Source: Lapidilactobacillus dextrinicus DSM 20335 (GTDB lineage: Bacteria > Bacillota > Bacilli > Lactobacillales > Lactobacillaceae). Taken from it: 64,000 nt of DNA. Below the pieces are notes generated by a model. That model made no database searches, was not told the origin of the DNA, and was given only the letters and a program-made list of their open reading frames with translations. This document shows positions 53,467 through 63,596 of this stretch, piece after piece (position 1 is the first letter of the stretch; each line of letters begins with the position of its first letter). A program made the translations under genes and the position numbers. The DNA is taken from positions 62,001-126,000 of the forward strand of contig NZ_AYYK01000004.1 of the NCBI RefSeq assembly GCF_001436095.1, given 5' to 3'.

Positions 53467-55944
53467 ATGGCTGATCAAACAGGAAAAATTGAAGAATTAT
53501 CACTTGAAACCGTTATGGGTGAACGTTTTAGCCGTTACTCCAAATATATTATTCAAGAGCGGGCTTTGCCGGATATTCGTGATGGCTTAAAGCCAGTTCA
53601 GCGCCGAATTTTGTTTGCGATGAATCAAGACGGTAATACGTATGAGCATGACTTTCGTAAGTCGGCGAAATCAGTTGGGAATGTCATGGGTAACTTTCAT
53701 CCCCATGGTGATAGCTCAATTTATGAATCAATGGTCCGCATGAGTCAAACCTGGAAGTTGCGTGAACCTTTAGTCGAGATGCACGGTAATAATGGTTCAA
53801 TGGACGGTGATCCACCAGCCGCAATGCGTTATACCGAAGCACGTTTAAGTAAAATTGCTAGCGAGTTATTACGCGATATTGATAAAAAGACGGTTAATAT
53901 GGTCTTAAATTTCGATGATACAACGGAAGAACCAACTGTCTTACCGGCTCATTTCCCAAATCTATTGGTTAATGGGTCATCGGGTATTTCCGCAGGTTAC
54001 GCGACTGAAATTCCACCACATAATTTAGGTGAAGTGATTGATGCGGTTATTTATCTCATGGCTCATCCTGAGGCAACTTTGGATGATTTAATGCGGTTTG
54101 TTCCGGGACCAGATTTTCCAACAGGTGGTATCTTACAAGGTGCTGCTGGTATTAAAGAGGCTTATCAAACTGGCCGTGGACGTGTGGTGCTGCGTTCAAA
54201 GACGGCAATTGAATCCATGCGTAGTCAACGGCAACAGATTATTATTACTGAATTGCCTTACGAAGTGAATAAGGCATTGTTAGTTAAGAAAATCGATGAG
54301 TTACGCGTGACTAAAAAAGTCGATGGTATTTCTGAAGTACGTGATGAGACTGACCGGATGGGGTTACGAATTGTTGTGGAATTGAAGCGGAACGCTGACG
54401 CCGAAGGTATTTTGAATTATTTATTCAAAAATACTGATTTGCAGATTTCATATAATTTTAATATGGTCGCAATTGCCGACTTACGACCACAGCAAATTGG
54501 TCTTAAACAGGCATTGGAAGCCTATCTTGAGCACCAACGCGATGTTATTACCAAGCGGACAAAATTTGATCTAGAAAAGGCGCAGAAACGTCAACATATT
54601 GTTGAGGGACTAATTCGTGCTTTATCTATTCTTGATGAAGTCATCCGAATTATTCGTAGTAGTAAGAATAAAGGCGATGCCAAGCAAAACTTAGTTAAGG
54701 AATATCAATTTACTGAAACACAAGCTGAGGCCATTGTTTCCTTGCAACTTTATCGGTTGACGAATACCGATGTGACGGCACTAGAGGCTGAACATCAAGA
54801 ACTTTCTGATAAGATTGCTGGTTATCAAAAAATCCTCGGTGATGCTAAGACGTTAGATCGTGTCATCAAAAAAGAACTGCAACAAATTAAACGTGACTTT
54901 CCTGGCGAGCGATTAACCACCATTGAGGCTGAAGTACAATCATTAAATATTGATACAAGTGTTATGGTTACTTCTGAAGAAGTTGAGTTATTAGTTAGTC
55001 ATGACGGCTACATTAAGCGCAGCAGTTTGCGTTCATATCAAGCTACTGGGTCAACCGAAAATGGGTTGAAGACAGAAGATTATCCTATTTTTGAGGGTAG
55101 TGTTAATACCCTCGATCATCTTTTCATTTTTACAACCAAAGGTAATTTGATTTATCGGCCAGTTCACGAAATTGCCGATAGCAAATGGAAAGATATGGGC
55201 CAACATTTGTCACAAGATGTCGGATTAGATAGTAACGAATCAGTACTGGCCGCCTATGTTTATTCTGATTTGAAACAAAACGGTCAGTTCGTTTTAACAA
55301 CATCAGATGGGTATATTAAGCAAGTAGCCTTTAACAGTCTATTGCCGGGCCGAACTTATCGAACACGACCACAAATGGCAGTTAAACTAAAGGAGAAGGA
55401 TGCACAAGTAGTTAACGTGCAATACTTATTGCCAGAAGAAGCTGCTTTTGCGGAAGTTTATTTGTTTAGTCGCCACGCCTACGGACTTCACTTTGTTTTA
55501 AGCGATGTCCCAGTAGTTGGTGCTAAGGCTGCAGGGGTTAAGGGGATTAACCTTAAAGATGATGACGTCCTTGTTGGTTCTTGGTCTCTGACTGCTGATC
55601 AAGTAACTGCAGAGCCGGCATTAGCTATTTTGACTCAACGTGGTGCGTTTAAGAAAATGCCACTAACAGAATTACCATTAAGTAATCGGGCCTTAAGAGG
55701 ACTACAAGTTCTTCGTCAGCTTAAACGACAACCACATGAAATTGTGGCCACACAATTATTATTACAACATGATCAGAAACTTAAGATTTATACAGAGAAG
55801 AATCAACAAGTTGAACTTATGATTGCCAATGTTCCTACTAACGATCGTTACTCAAACGGCAGCTTTGTTTTAGATGTTGAACAAGACGGTACGCCGGTAC
55901 GAATGGCATTAATTGACGTTCCCGCAGTAGATACTGCTGAATAA
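53467..55944 (+). CDS. parC: DNA topoisomerase IV subunit A
   Basis: ParC cuts and rejoins DNA in topoisomerase IV. The 825-residue protein has the catalytic Tyr122 in [11 protein letters not shown] and the quinolone-determining segment [12 protein letters not shown], with the usual sensitive residues Ser83 and Glu87. A coiled-coil and a C-terminal beta-propeller (about 490-810) follow. ATG 53467 is preferred; a GTG at 53458 overlaps the parE end. It is translated with parE, and a strong terminator follows. Confidence 0.96.
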   Translation: MADQTGKIEELSLETVMGERFSRYSKYIIQERALPDIRDGLKPVQRRILFAMNQDGNTYEHDFRKSAKSVGNVMGNFHPHGDSSIYESMVRMSQTWKLREPLVEMHGNNGSMDGDPPAAMRYTEARLSKIASELLRDIDKKTVNMVLNFDDTTEEPTVLPAHFPNLLVNGSSGISAGYATEIPPHNLGEVIDAVIYLMAHPEATLDDLMRFVPGPDFPTGGILQGAAGIKEAYQTGRGRVVLRSKTAIESMRSQRQQIIITELPYEVNKALLVKKIDELRVTKKVDGISEVRDETDRMGLRIVVELKRNADAEGILNYLFKNTDLQISYNFNMVAIADLRPQQIGLKQALEAYLEHQRDVITKRTKFDLEKAQKRQHIVEGLIRALSILDEVIRIIRSSKNKGDAKQNLVKEYQFTETQAEAIVSLQLYRLTNTDVTALEAEHQELSDKIAGYQKILGDAKTLDRVIKKELQQIKRDFPGERLTTIEAEVQSLNIDTSVMVTSEEVELLVSHDGYIKRSSLRSYQATGSTENGLKTEDYPIFEGSVNTLDHLFIFTTKGNLIYRPVHEIADSKWKDMGQHLSQDVGLDSNESVLAAYVYSDLKQNGQFVLTTSDGYIKQVAFNSLLPGRTYRTRPQMAVKLKEKDAQVVNVQYLLPEEAAFAEVYLFSRHAYGLHFVLSDVPVVGAKAAGVKGINLKDDDVLVGSWSLTADQVTAEPALAILTQRGAFKKMPLTELPLSNRALRGLQVLRQLKRQPHEIVATQLLLQHDQKLKIYTEKNQQVELMIANVPTNDRYSNGSFVLDVEQDGTPVRMALIDVPAVDTAE

Positions 55945-56019
55945 ATTTGAGTCGTCGATTTTATCTTGGTAGTTAGGTAGTGCAAGCATTTCTATTGAAA
56001 ATTAGGTTTAACCTTTAGT

Positions 56020-56072
56020 AAAATAGGGGTCGTTATTCGTTAATTATTTAACAAAATAACGACCCCTATTTT
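56020..56072 (+). terminator. Intrinsic terminator of parC
   Basis: A perfect 18-bp stem (56020-56037 with 56055-56072; core TAGGGGTCGTTATT) closes a 17-nt loop that itself can pair TTAA with TTAA. A short T run follows. Confidence 0.85.
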
Positions 56073-56270
56073 AATGCCCTTGCCGTTAAATAAAGGTATA
56101 ACGCGCATTTGCCGTTGTGAAACAGAGTTTTCAAACTGTTATAAAACAAACGGAATATTTTTTTGAAATCGGATATTTCAATAGTGTTCAATTTTCATCA
56201 ATCAATGACAAATGTTAATTTAACCGAATTTGAAGCACTTACATTTTTTTGATTTTTTTTAAGAAAAGGT

Positions 56271-56298
56271 TTGCATTCTAATTGTGACATGTTATACT
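56271..56298 (+). promoter_or_regulatory. Promoter of pflB
   Basis: TTGCAT (56271-56276), 16-nt spacer and an extended -10 (TGT before TATACT at 56293-56298) lie 50 nt before the ATG. TTGTGA at 56283-56288 in the spacer and TTGTGAA near 56115 resemble half of a Rex (NADH-sensing) site, but no full palindrome is present. The stretch 56073-56270 holds A/T tracts and nothing else clear. Confidence 0.65.
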
Positions 56299-56347
56299 AA
56301 TAGTGTAAAAAGTGTTGTAAAACTTATATATACACGGAGGCACACTA

Positions 56348-58609
56348 ATGAAACAGATGGAAAAACAAGCCACTCCAAGTTATTGGGAAGGTTTTGTCGG
56401 TGGCGATTGGCAAAAAACGATCAACGTTCGTGATTTCATCAATAGAAACTTGGTCCAATATGATGGCGACGAGTCTTTCTTAGCTGGTCCAACAGATGCT
56501 ACAACTAAATTAAATAAAATAGTTCTCGACTTAAAGAAAAAAGAACGTGAAGTTGGCGGTGTTCTTGAAGCTGACAATAACGTTGTTGCTACAATTACTT
56601 CTCACAAAGCTGGTTACATCGAAAAAGATCTTGAAAAGATTGTTGGTTTACAAACTGACAAACCTTTGAAACGCGCCTTTATGCCATTTGGTGGTATTCG
56701 GATGGCTGAAGATGCTTTAAAGTCTTACGGCTTTGATACAGATCCAGAAATGCACAAAATCTTCACTGAAGATCGTAAAACGCATAACCAAGGTGTCTTT
56801 GATGTTTATACACCTGCTATGCGTAAAGCACGTCACTACAAGATTGTTACTGGCTTGCCAGATGCTTATGGCCGTGGCCGTTTAATTCCTGACCTTCCAC
56901 GGATTGCTATCTATGGTATTGACAAGTTAATGGCTGCTAAAGCTCATGACTTCGAAAACATCGGCGACGGTGAAATGACTAACGAAGTTATCCAACTTCG
57001 CGAAGAAGTTCAAGAACAATATCGTGCTTTGGCTCAAATGAAAGAAATGGCTGCTGAGTATGGCTATGATATCAGCAAACCAGCCGAAACAGCTCAAGAA
57101 GCTATTCAATGGATTTACTTTGGTTATCTTGCTTCAGTTAAAACTCAAAACGGTGCTGCAATGTCTGTTGGCCGAATTGATACAACTATCGAAGCTTACA
57201 TTAACCGTGACTTAAAGCGTGGTATTCTTGATGAAGCACAAGCCCAAGAATTAATTGACCAATTCACAATGAAATTACGTTTAGTTCGCTTCATTCGGAC
57301 ACCAGAATACAACTCATTATTCTCTGGCGATCCAATCTGGGCAACTTTAACACTTGCTGGTACTGGTCTTGATGGCCGTCACCATATTACTAAGACTGCT
57401 TTCCGTTTCTTGAAGACCTTGGAAAACATGGGTGCTGCTCCAGAACCAAACATTACTTTGTTATGGAACGACAAGTTGCCTGAAGGTTTCAAACAATATG
57501 CAACTGAAGTTTCTATTCAAACTTCAACAATTCAATACGAAAACGATGAAATGCTTAAAGACGAATGGGGTACAGATTACTACGGTATTGCTTGCTGTGT
57601 ATCTGCACAACCTATCGCTAGCGGCATGCAATTCTTTGGCGCTCGTGCTAACATGGCTAAGACAATTCTTTATGCAATCAACGGTGGTGTTGATGAAATT
57701 GCTGAAGAACAAGTTGGACCTGCATATGCACCAATCACTACGGATTACATCGATTATGATGATTTCATGAAGAAATTAGATCCAATGATGGATTGGTTGG
57801 CAGACGTTTACGTTAACTCATTGAACGCTATTCACTACATGCATGATAAATATTATTACGAATCAGCTCAAATGGCTTTGAAGGACACTGTTCTTGATCG
57901 GACATTTGCTACTGGTTTGTCAGGATTCTCTCATGCCGTTGATTCAATTTCTGCAATCAAATATGGTCATGTTAAAGTTATCCGTGACGAAAGGGGTATT
58001 GCTGTTGACTTCAAAGCTGACAACGATGACTATCCTCGCTATGGTAACAACGATGATCGTGCAGATCAAATCGGTGTTTGGTTAGTACAACATTTCTACG
58101 AAAAGATGAATACACATCATCTCTATCGTGGTGCTAAGTTATCAACTTCAATCTTAACCATTACTTCTAACGTTGTTTATGGTAAGAACACTGGTACAAC
58201 ACCTAACGGTCGTCAAAAGGGCGAACCATTCTCACCAGGTGCTAACCCTGCATACGGTGCTGAAAAGAACGGCGCATTAGCATCATTACTTTCAACAGCT
58301 AAAATGCCATATCACTATGCAACTGATGGTATTTCAAATACGTTTGGTGTCACACCTAACACATTAGGTCATGATGATGAAGCTCGTAAAGAGACGTTAG
58401 TTAACATGATCGATGGTTACATGGAAAATGAAGGTATGCACTTGAACATCAACGTCTTCAACCGTGAGACTTTAATTGACGCTCAAAAGCATCCAGAAGA
58501 ATATCCAACATTAACAGTTCGTGTTTCTGGCTACTGTGTCTACTTTGCAGACTTAACTAAGGAACAACAAGATGATGTTATTTCACGGACTTACTTCGAA
58601 GAAATGTAA
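56348..58609 (+). CDS. pflB: Formate acetyltransferase (pyruvate formate-lyase)
   Basis: PflB splits pyruvate plus CoA into acetyl-CoA and formate without oxygen. The 753-residue glycyl-radical enzyme has the catalytic pair Cys416-Cys417 (IACCVSAQP) and the radical site Gly728 in [20 protein letters not shown] 56348 follows CGGAGG. Codon use is strongly biased to preferred codons, fitting high expression. Its activase is encoded at 58824 behind a terminator. Confidence 0.97.
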   Translation: MKQMEKQATPSYWEGFVGGDWQKTINVRDFINRNLVQYDGDESFLAGPTDATTKLNKIVLDLKKKEREVGGVLEADNNVVATITSHKAGYIEKDLEKIVGLQTDKPLKRAFMPFGGIRMAEDALKSYGFDTDPEMHKIFTEDRKTHNQGVFDVYTPAMRKARHYKIVTGLPDAYGRGRLIPDLPRIAIYGIDKLMAAKAHDFENIGDGEMTNEVIQLREEVQEQYRALAQMKEMAAEYGYDISKPAETAQEAIQWIYFGYLASVKTQNGAAMSVGRIDTTIEAYINRDLKRGILDEAQAQELIDQFTMKLRLVRFIRTPEYNSLFSGDPIWATLTLAGTGLDGRHHITKTAFRFLKTLENMGAAPEPNITLLWNDKLPEGFKQYATEVSIQTSTIQYENDEMLKDEWGTDYYGIACCVSAQPIASGMQFFGARANMAKTILYAINGGVDEIAEEQVGPAYAPITTDYIDYDDFMKKLDPMMDWLADVYVNSLNAIHYMHDKYYYESAQMALKDTVLDRTFATGLSGFSHAVDSISAIKYGHVKVIRDERGIAVDFKADNDDYPRYGNNDDRADQIGVWLVQHFYEKMNTHHLYRGAKLSTSILTITSNVVYGKNTGTTPNGRQKGEPFSPGANPAYGAEKNGALASLLSTAKMPYHYATDGISNTFGVTPNTLGHDDEARKETLVNMIDGYMENEGMHLNINVFNRETLIDAQKHPEEYPTLTVRVSGYCVYFADLTKEQQDDVISRTYFEEM

Positions 58610-58649
58610 TCAATATTCTTAACTGATTAAGTATGTATTCTGCTTTTAG

Positions 58650-58687
58650 ACAAAGGGATCTGGGATGATATCCCAGATCCCTTTTGT
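58650..58687 (+). terminator. Intrinsic terminator of pflB
   Basis: ACAAAGGGATCTGGGA pairs with TCCCAGATCCCTTTTGT around TGATA. It reduces readthrough into pflA; the core resembles the degV terminator. Confidence 0.9.
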
Positions 58688-58823
58688 TTTTGAATAAGCA
58701 AGGTGAGTTACTGACAGATTAAATTTACTTATCATTAATTTGTCAGTATAATGCAATTAGTCACATTTTAAATACGGTCATCGTATTCAGACTAACTGTT
58801 TGCTTTAAGAAAGGATGATTTTT

Positions 58824-59618
58824 ATGGATACGGCAACTGCAACTGTAACTAAACCAGTTATTGGTTATGTTCACTCGATTGAAACGTTTGGTTCTGTTGA
58901 TGGTCCTGGTATCCGTTTCGTTGCCTTTTTACAGGGCTGCCGAATGCGGTGCGAATTCTGCCATAACCCTGATACCTGGAACATTGGGACTGGCGACGAA
59001 ATTGATGCTGATACGTTATTACAAGAAGCATCAAAGTATCGCGCTTTTTGGGGCAAACAAGGCGGTATTACGTGTAGTGGTGGTGAATCACTATTACAAA
59101 TTGATTTCTTAATTGATTTGTTTACTAAGGCTAAGGCAATGGGAATTAATACATGTTTGGATACATGTGGTCAACCCTTTACTTATAAGCAACCTTGGTT
59201 TAATAAATTTAAGAAATTAATGGCTGTTACGGATGTTTCGATGGTTGATATTAAGCAAATTGATACTGATCGTCATAAACGTCTAACTGGTTTTAACAAT
59301 GAACCAATTTTGGCCATGATTCAATATATGTCTGAAAATGGTCATCACATGTGGATTCGCCACGTACTTGTTCCAGAACGAACTGATTTTGATGAGAACT
59401 TAAAGGAACTAGGCGACTACATTAAAACTTTGAATTATGTTGATAAGGTTGAAGTGCTACCATACCACACTATGGGTGTCGTTAAATATGAAGATCTAGG
59501 AATCGATTACCCCTTAAAAGGAATCGAACCACCAACACATGATCGCGTGGTTAATGCCGAAAATTATTTACATGTTAACGATTATCAAGGGTGGCGGATT
59601 TATCCACTTAATAAGTAA
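58824..59618 (+). CDS. pflA: Pyruvate formate-lyase activating enzyme
   Basis: PflA is the radical-SAM enzyme that installs the glycyl radical on PflB. The 264-residue protein has Cys39, Cys43 and Cys46 (CX3CX2C) for the [4Fe-4S] cluster, after SVDGPGIRFVAFLQGC, and the SAM-binding GGITCSGGESLLQ. ATG 58824 has AAAGGA eight bases upstream; ATG 58815 is too close to the SD. It sits behind the pflB terminator, which would keep the activase below the amount of its target. Confidence 0.96.
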   Translation: MDTATATVTKPVIGYVHSIETFGSVDGPGIRFVAFLQGCRMRCEFCHNPDTWNIGTGDEIDADTLLQEASKYRAFWGKQGGITCSGGESLLQIDFLIDLFTKAKAMGINTCLDTCGQPFTYKQPWFNKFKKLMAVTDVSMVDIKQIDTDRHKRLTGFNNEPILAMIQYMSENGHHMWIRHVLVPERTDFDENLKELGDYIKTLNYVDKVEVLPYHTMGVVKYEDLGIDYPLKGIEPPTHDRVVNAENYLHVNDYQGWRIYPLNK

Positions 59619-59632
59619 AAAATTAAGATAAT

Positions 59633-59671
59633 TCCTTAAAGAGTAGCCATTATGGTTGCTCTTTTTTAAGG
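59633..59671 (+). terminator. Intrinsic terminator of pflA
   Basis: GAGTAGCC pairs with GGTTGCTC (one G-T) around ATTAT, followed by six T, with an outer CCTTAAA/TTTAAGG pairing. Confidence 0.88.
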
Positions 59672-59723
59672 CTTATATTATTATAATGATAAAGTTTATA
59701 TTACTATTATCGGAGGAAAACAT

Positions 59724-60698
59724 ATGAAGACGCGACAGGAAAATCTCTTCGCCTCTAAAACATTGACATATTTCTTACAACTCGCCGAAACAATGAATTA
59801 TACTCAAGCTGCGCAAATTTTAGGTATTACTCAGCCAGCATTAACTCAACAGATTAAAAAATTAGAACGGACAGTTGGCGCTCCCGTTTTCTTTTCAATT
59901 GGCAAGAAGCTTTATTTGTCTGATGCGGGTCGGACAATGTTAGCAACGACGCAGCAAATTTTTGAAATTGTGAATGGCGCTTTGGATAAGGTTCAGCAAT
60001 CAACTAGCGCAACTGAAGGACCAATTAGTATCGGCTTTTTGTCGTCAATGGAAACGATCGCGTTTGAGAAATTTTTCGTGAACTTCAATAAGTTATATCC
60101 CGATGTTAAAATTAGTTTTGATTTATTGACACGTCGTGAAATTTGGGATCGTTTAGAAAATAATCAAATCGATCTTGCAGTGATGTATGTTCCCGATGAA
60201 AGTATTAAAAACTGGCGTGCTTATGATACTAAAGAAATTGCCAGCGATCACTTAGTCTTTTTGCATCATGATGAAAAAATGGCAAAACGCAAGAAGGTTA
60301 AATTAGCAGCGGCTACTAAAAGTAGTTGGGTTGGCTATCCACCAGATTACTTCACGTCGCAATTATTATCAGAAGTTTTCAAAAATAAAATGGTTGATGA
60401 ACCAGAGATTAAGGGACAATTTACCTCACCATTTTCAATTATTCGCTTCGCTCAAGCTCGTGATTACGTCACGGCACTACCTTATACTTTCTTCTTAGCA
60501 CATACTGATAGAATCACCATGTACCATGCTGATTTTGATCCAGCGATTTCTTTTGATGTTTCCTTTGTTTACCGCAATGACAAAGCAAAGATTCCGCGGA
60601 TTAAGTTATTCTTTGAAGAATGGGATAAATATTTTGCTGAAAAAGATTATTTATCGGTCTTAAGTGATATCGATTCGCACAAATTTGGGGTAGAATAG
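59724..60698 (+). CDS. LysR family transcriptional regulator
   Basis: The 324-residue protein has an N-terminal winged HTH (about 12-70, with NYTQAAQILGITQPALTQQI) and a substrate-binding-like effector domain (about 100-300). LysR regulators usually bind upstream of their own or divergent gene. Here no divergent target exists, since pflA lies upstream on the same strand, so the regulon is unclear. ATG 59724 follows CGGAGGAAA. ppaC begins 32 bp after it. Confidence 0.92.
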   Translation: MKTRQENLFASKTLTYFLQLAETMNYTQAAQILGITQPALTQQIKKLERTVGAPVFFSIGKKLYLSDAGRTMLATTQQIFEIVNGALDKVQQSTSATEGPISIGFLSSMETIAFEKFFVNFNKLYPDVKISFDLLTRREIWDRLENNQIDLAVMYVPDESIKNWRAYDTKEIASDHLVFLHHDEKMAKRKKVKLAAATKSSWVGYPPDYFTSQLLSEVFKNKMVDEPEIKGQFTSPFSIIRFAQARDYVTALPYTFFLAHTDRITMYHADFDPAISFDVSFVYRNDKAKIPRIKLFFEEWDKYFAEKDYLSVLSDIDSHKFGVE

Positions 60699-60730
60699 AA
60701 TTATCTGAGTTAAAAGGGGTTTTTAGTATA

Positions 60731-61660
60731 ATGGCAAAAGAATTAGTCTTCGGACATCAAAATCCAGATACAGACGCAATTTGTGCAGCAATTTCATATG
60801 CTTATTTGCAAAAACAATTAGGTTATGAGGCTGAGGCAGTTGCATTAGGTGAACCAAACGAAGAGACTAAGTATGTCTTAGATCATTTCAACCAAGAAGC
60901 ACCACGGGTAATTACGCGTGCTAGTGCTGAAGTTGAAAAAGTAATGTTAGTTGATCATAATGAACCACAACAAAGTGTTAGTGACATCGCTGATGTTCAA
61001 GTAACACATGTGGTTGATCATCATCGGATTAACAATTTTAATACGTCTGATCCAATCTTCTATCGTGCAGAACCACTTGGCTGCTGCAGCACCGTTATTT
61101 GGAAGTTATATCATGAAAACCAAGTCGCAATTCCAGCTAAAATTGCTGGTTTAATGCTATCTTCAATTATTTCTGATACGTTGCTTTTCAAGTCACCAAC
61201 AACAACTCAAACAGATCGTGACGCAGTTAAAGATCTTGCTGAGATTGCTAACGTTGATTATGAAGCTTATGGTTTAGATATGTTAAAGGCCGGCACGGAT
61301 CTTTCTAGCAAATCTGAACAAGAATTAATTGATATGGATGCTAAGACTTTTGAACTTAGCGGCAAGAAAGTACGAGTTGCTCAAGTTAATACGGTTGATT
61401 TGGACAGTGTTTTAGCACGCCAAGCTAACTTTGAAACAGTGATTAATGCCGAAAACAGTGCTGAAGACTATGACTTATTTGTTTTATTAATAACAAATAT
61501 CTTAAATAGTGATTCTGAAGCAATTGTTATTGGTTCAGAAACTGGATTAGCTGCTTTTGAAAAAGCTTTTGCTAAGAAGATTGTTAACAACCGCGTGTTG
61601 CTACCAGGCGTTGTTTCTCGTAAGAAACAAATTGTGCCACAATTAACAGAAGCATACTAA
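60731..61660 (+). CDS. ppaC: Manganese-dependent inorganic pyrophosphatase
   Basis: The enzyme hydrolyses pyrophosphate and so drives biosynthetic reactions. The 309-residue family II (DHH) protein has His9, Asp13 and Asp15 in GHQNPDTDAI, the DHH motif VDHHRINNF, and the C-terminal substrate motif VVSRKKQIVPQL. ATG 60731 is preceded by AAAGGGG. The pflB-pflA-LysR-ppaC neighbourhood is seen in some lactobacilli. It is ended by a terminator. Confidence 0.96.
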   Translation: MAKELVFGHQNPDTDAICAAISYAYLQKQLGYEAEAVALGEPNEETKYVLDHFNQEAPRVITRASAEVEKVMLVDHNEPQQSVSDIADVQVTHVVDHHRINNFNTSDPIFYRAEPLGCCSTVIWKLYHENQVAIPAKIAGLMLSSIISDTLLFKSPTTTQTDRDAVKDLAEIANVDYEAYGLDMLKAGTDLSSKSEQELIDMDAKTFELSGKKVRVAQVNTVDLDSVLARQANFETVINAENSAEDYDLFVLLITNILNSDSEAIVIGSETGLAAFEKAFAKKIVNNRVLLPGVVSRKKQIVPQLTEAY

Positions 61661-61684
61661 ATTTTAATGACGATATGGTAAAAT

Positions 61685-61721
61685 AAGGGGTAAGCAGCTA
61701 GTTCTGCATACCTCTTTTTTT
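61685..61721 (+). terminator. Intrinsic terminator of ppaC
   Basis: GGGGTA and GCAG pair with CTGC and TACCTC (with one mismatch or bulge) before seven T. Confidence 0.8.
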
Positions 61722-61791
61722 AGTTAAAACTAGGTGTTCACAGTAACCTGATATTTAAGCTTAAATGTGGAATTGAAGAAGGAGAATTACT

Positions 61792-63096
61792 TTGAAACAA
61801 GAACAAATGATGTTAAAGTTTCAGAATTTTTTCAACGAAAATGACGATCTACGTGTCTTTGGTATGAACGGTTCGCGAACGAATCCCAATGTTGTCGATG
61901 ATAAGTTTAAAGACTACGATGTGGTCTTCTTTACTGATAAAGTAGACAAATATGTTGCTGATCGTTCTTTTATGAAGGCATTTGGGGAGATTTTATTAGC
62001 AACTGAACCAGGTCATGATGGCCTTTATTTACCTGAACCACTTGATGTTGACGGGCGTCATAATTTCTTAGTATTATATCAAAGCGGCTTACGCATTGAC
62101 TGGCAATTTCGGCCATTAAAGCAATTAAAGGGTTATTTAAAAGAGGATACGTTAACTAGAATTGTCGGTGATAAAGATGGTCGAGTTACTAAATCATTAC
62201 ATCCTAATGATCGTCAATATTGGTTGGGCCGTCCATCTGAGAAGACATTTAATAGCTCCGTAAAAGAATTCTGGTGGGAGTTTGTTAACACGTTAAAAGC
62301 AGCTATCCGCCAAGAGAATTTCTTAGCACAATTTTACTTAAATTTGACCCGCGAAGAATTGATTCGCATGTTAACTTGGGGTGTGGCAACGAGTCACGGT
62401 TTTGAACGGAGTTATGGCAAAGAAAATCAACAAGCCTTAAAGCTCCTGTCACCTAAAGTTCAACGTCAGGTTTTAGCAACCTATGATACTAGTAGTTTGA
62501 CCGCTATTTATGCAGCGTTAAAGGCAATGGGCCAATTAGAAAATACCGCCTTAAAATTAGTCGGCGATAAGTTAAGCCTCAATTATCAACCACTTCTAAA
62601 ACTAGACCAAGTGCCCTTAACCTATCTGTGCAGTAAAGACGAACAAGATTTGGCCACCTATTTTGATCAACAAAATGCCAGTTTGTTATTTCAACAGGAA
62701 AGTCAGTTAATTGATTGGGGTAACCGTGATGAGGATATTGATAGTTTGGTTGTAGTAGGATCATACGGCCAAGGCACTCAAAAACCTGAATCTGATCTCG
62801 ATTTAGTTTTAATCACAGGTAATAAGGCTAAGTTTTTCCAACATCATGAATTCGTTAATCAATTTGGTAAAACAACGAAGGTACAGACTGAATTTTATGG
62901 CGCGGTCACTTCAATTCGAGCAACTTATGAGGATGCTTCAGAGATCGAATTTAGCATTGCTGATGCAACTTGGTTAGAAAAGCCACTACCAGCAAGCACC
63001 AAGCAAGTGTTACAGGGTGGTTTTAAGGTGTTGGTTGATAAACGACAACAGTTTAAGAACATTAAACACTTAACGACAGAACAAGATTTGCAGTAG
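61792..63096 (+). CDS. ANT(6)-like adenylyltransferase fused to a second nucleotidyltransferase domain
   Basis: The 434-residue protein joins two pol-beta-type domains. The first (about 1-285) follows the streptomycin 6-adenylyltransferase family, with VFGMNGSRTNP (Gly27, Ser28) and KDYDVVFF (Asp41, Asp43), then DWQFRP and YWLGRPSEKTF. The second (about 300-434) has VVVGSYGQGTQKPESDLDLV (Gly323, Ser324, Asp335, Asp337). Both keep the catalytic GS and DxD residues. It may modify an aminoglycoside or, as with many chromosomal copies, something else. TTG 61792 follows AAGGAGAA. The fusion is unusual. Confidence 0.85.
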   Translation: MKQEQMMLKFQNFFNENDDLRVFGMNGSRTNPNVVDDKFKDYDVVFFTDKVDKYVADRSFMKAFGEILLATEPGHDGLYLPEPLDVDGRHNFLVLYQSGLRIDWQFRPLKQLKGYLKEDTLTRIVGDKDGRVTKSLHPNDRQYWLGRPSEKTFNSSVKEFWWEFVNTLKAAIRQENFLAQFYLNLTREELIRMLTWGVATSHGFERSYGKENQQALKLLSPKVQRQVLATYDTSSLTAIYAALKAMGQLENTALKLVGDKLSLNYQPLLKLDQVPLTYLCSKDEQDLATYFDQQNASLLFQQESQLIDWGNRDEDIDSLVVVGSYGQGTQKPESDLDLVLITGNKAKFFQHHEFVNQFGKTTKVQTEFYGAVTSIRATYEDASEIEFSIADATWLEKPLPASTKQVLQGGFKVLVDKRQQFKNIKHLTTEQDLQ

Positions 63097-63173
63097 TTAT
63101 TTTGCACCGCCAGTATTAAAATTCTCAGTAGCCAGTTTTGTTAGTCATCATATAGATATAGGGGAAAGTGCCG

Positions 63174-63596
63174 GTGGATAAAGTAGGGCAGACAACTGTA
63201 GAATCGGTTGTCAAACAACGACATCATTTTTCACGACGACATTCTTTGGAAGTCATCACAATCTTAATTGTGTTAGGCTGTGCAATCTATAGCTTGTGGC
63301 CTGGGTATGCCGGTCAGGCTCAAGTTAAGTTAGATCATAGTCAGATTAGTTATCAGGGACGTGTTAACAAACAAAAGTTTAATGGTCAAGGAACCTTAAA
63401 AGTTGCCGGTCAAGGGACTTATGTTGGCCATTTTAGTGACGGCCGTTTCAATGATCTTGGTCAATTTAAATCTCTGGATGGTTGGACTTACCTTGGTCAG
63501 TTTAAGAATGGCATGATTAGTGGCAACGGAAAGATGCTTGACGCTAAGCAACAAGTGATTGGCAAATACAAAAATGGGGTTTTACAGCAGCCATGA
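63174..63596 (+). CDS. Membrane-anchored MORN-repeat protein
   Basis: The 140-residue protein has a cytoplasmic start, one membrane helix at about 25-45 and external MORN-like repeats (GQGTLKVAGQGTYVGHF, DGWTYLGQFKNGMISGNG). MORN units often bind lipids or other proteins. GTG 63174 is chosen because GGGGAAA then has an 8-nt spacer; GTG 63168 has two. It overlaps the acyltransferase gene by ATGA, so both are coupled and may act together at the envelope. Confidence 0.8.
   Translation: MDKVGQTTVESVVKQRHHFSRRHSLEVITILIVLGCAIYSLWPGYAGQAQVKLDHSQISYQGRVNKQKFNGQGTLKVAGQGTYVGHFSDGRFNDLGQFKSLDGWTYLGQFKNGMISGNGKMLDAKQQVIGKYKNGVLQQP

Noticed and set aside
51440-55944. gyrB-gyrA instead of parE-parC
   Set aside because: plsY is divergent and adjacent, which is the parE-parC context. 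gyrB-gyrA normally lie near the origin with recF.
56283-56302. Complete Rex operator at pflB
   Set aside because: Only one half-site is clear. The inverted partner is missing at the expected spacing.
61792-63096. Acquired streptomycin-resistance gene on a mobile element
   Set aside because: No insertion sequence or transposase flanks it, codon use matches the neighbours, and a second domain is fused, so a resident chromosomal gene is more likely.
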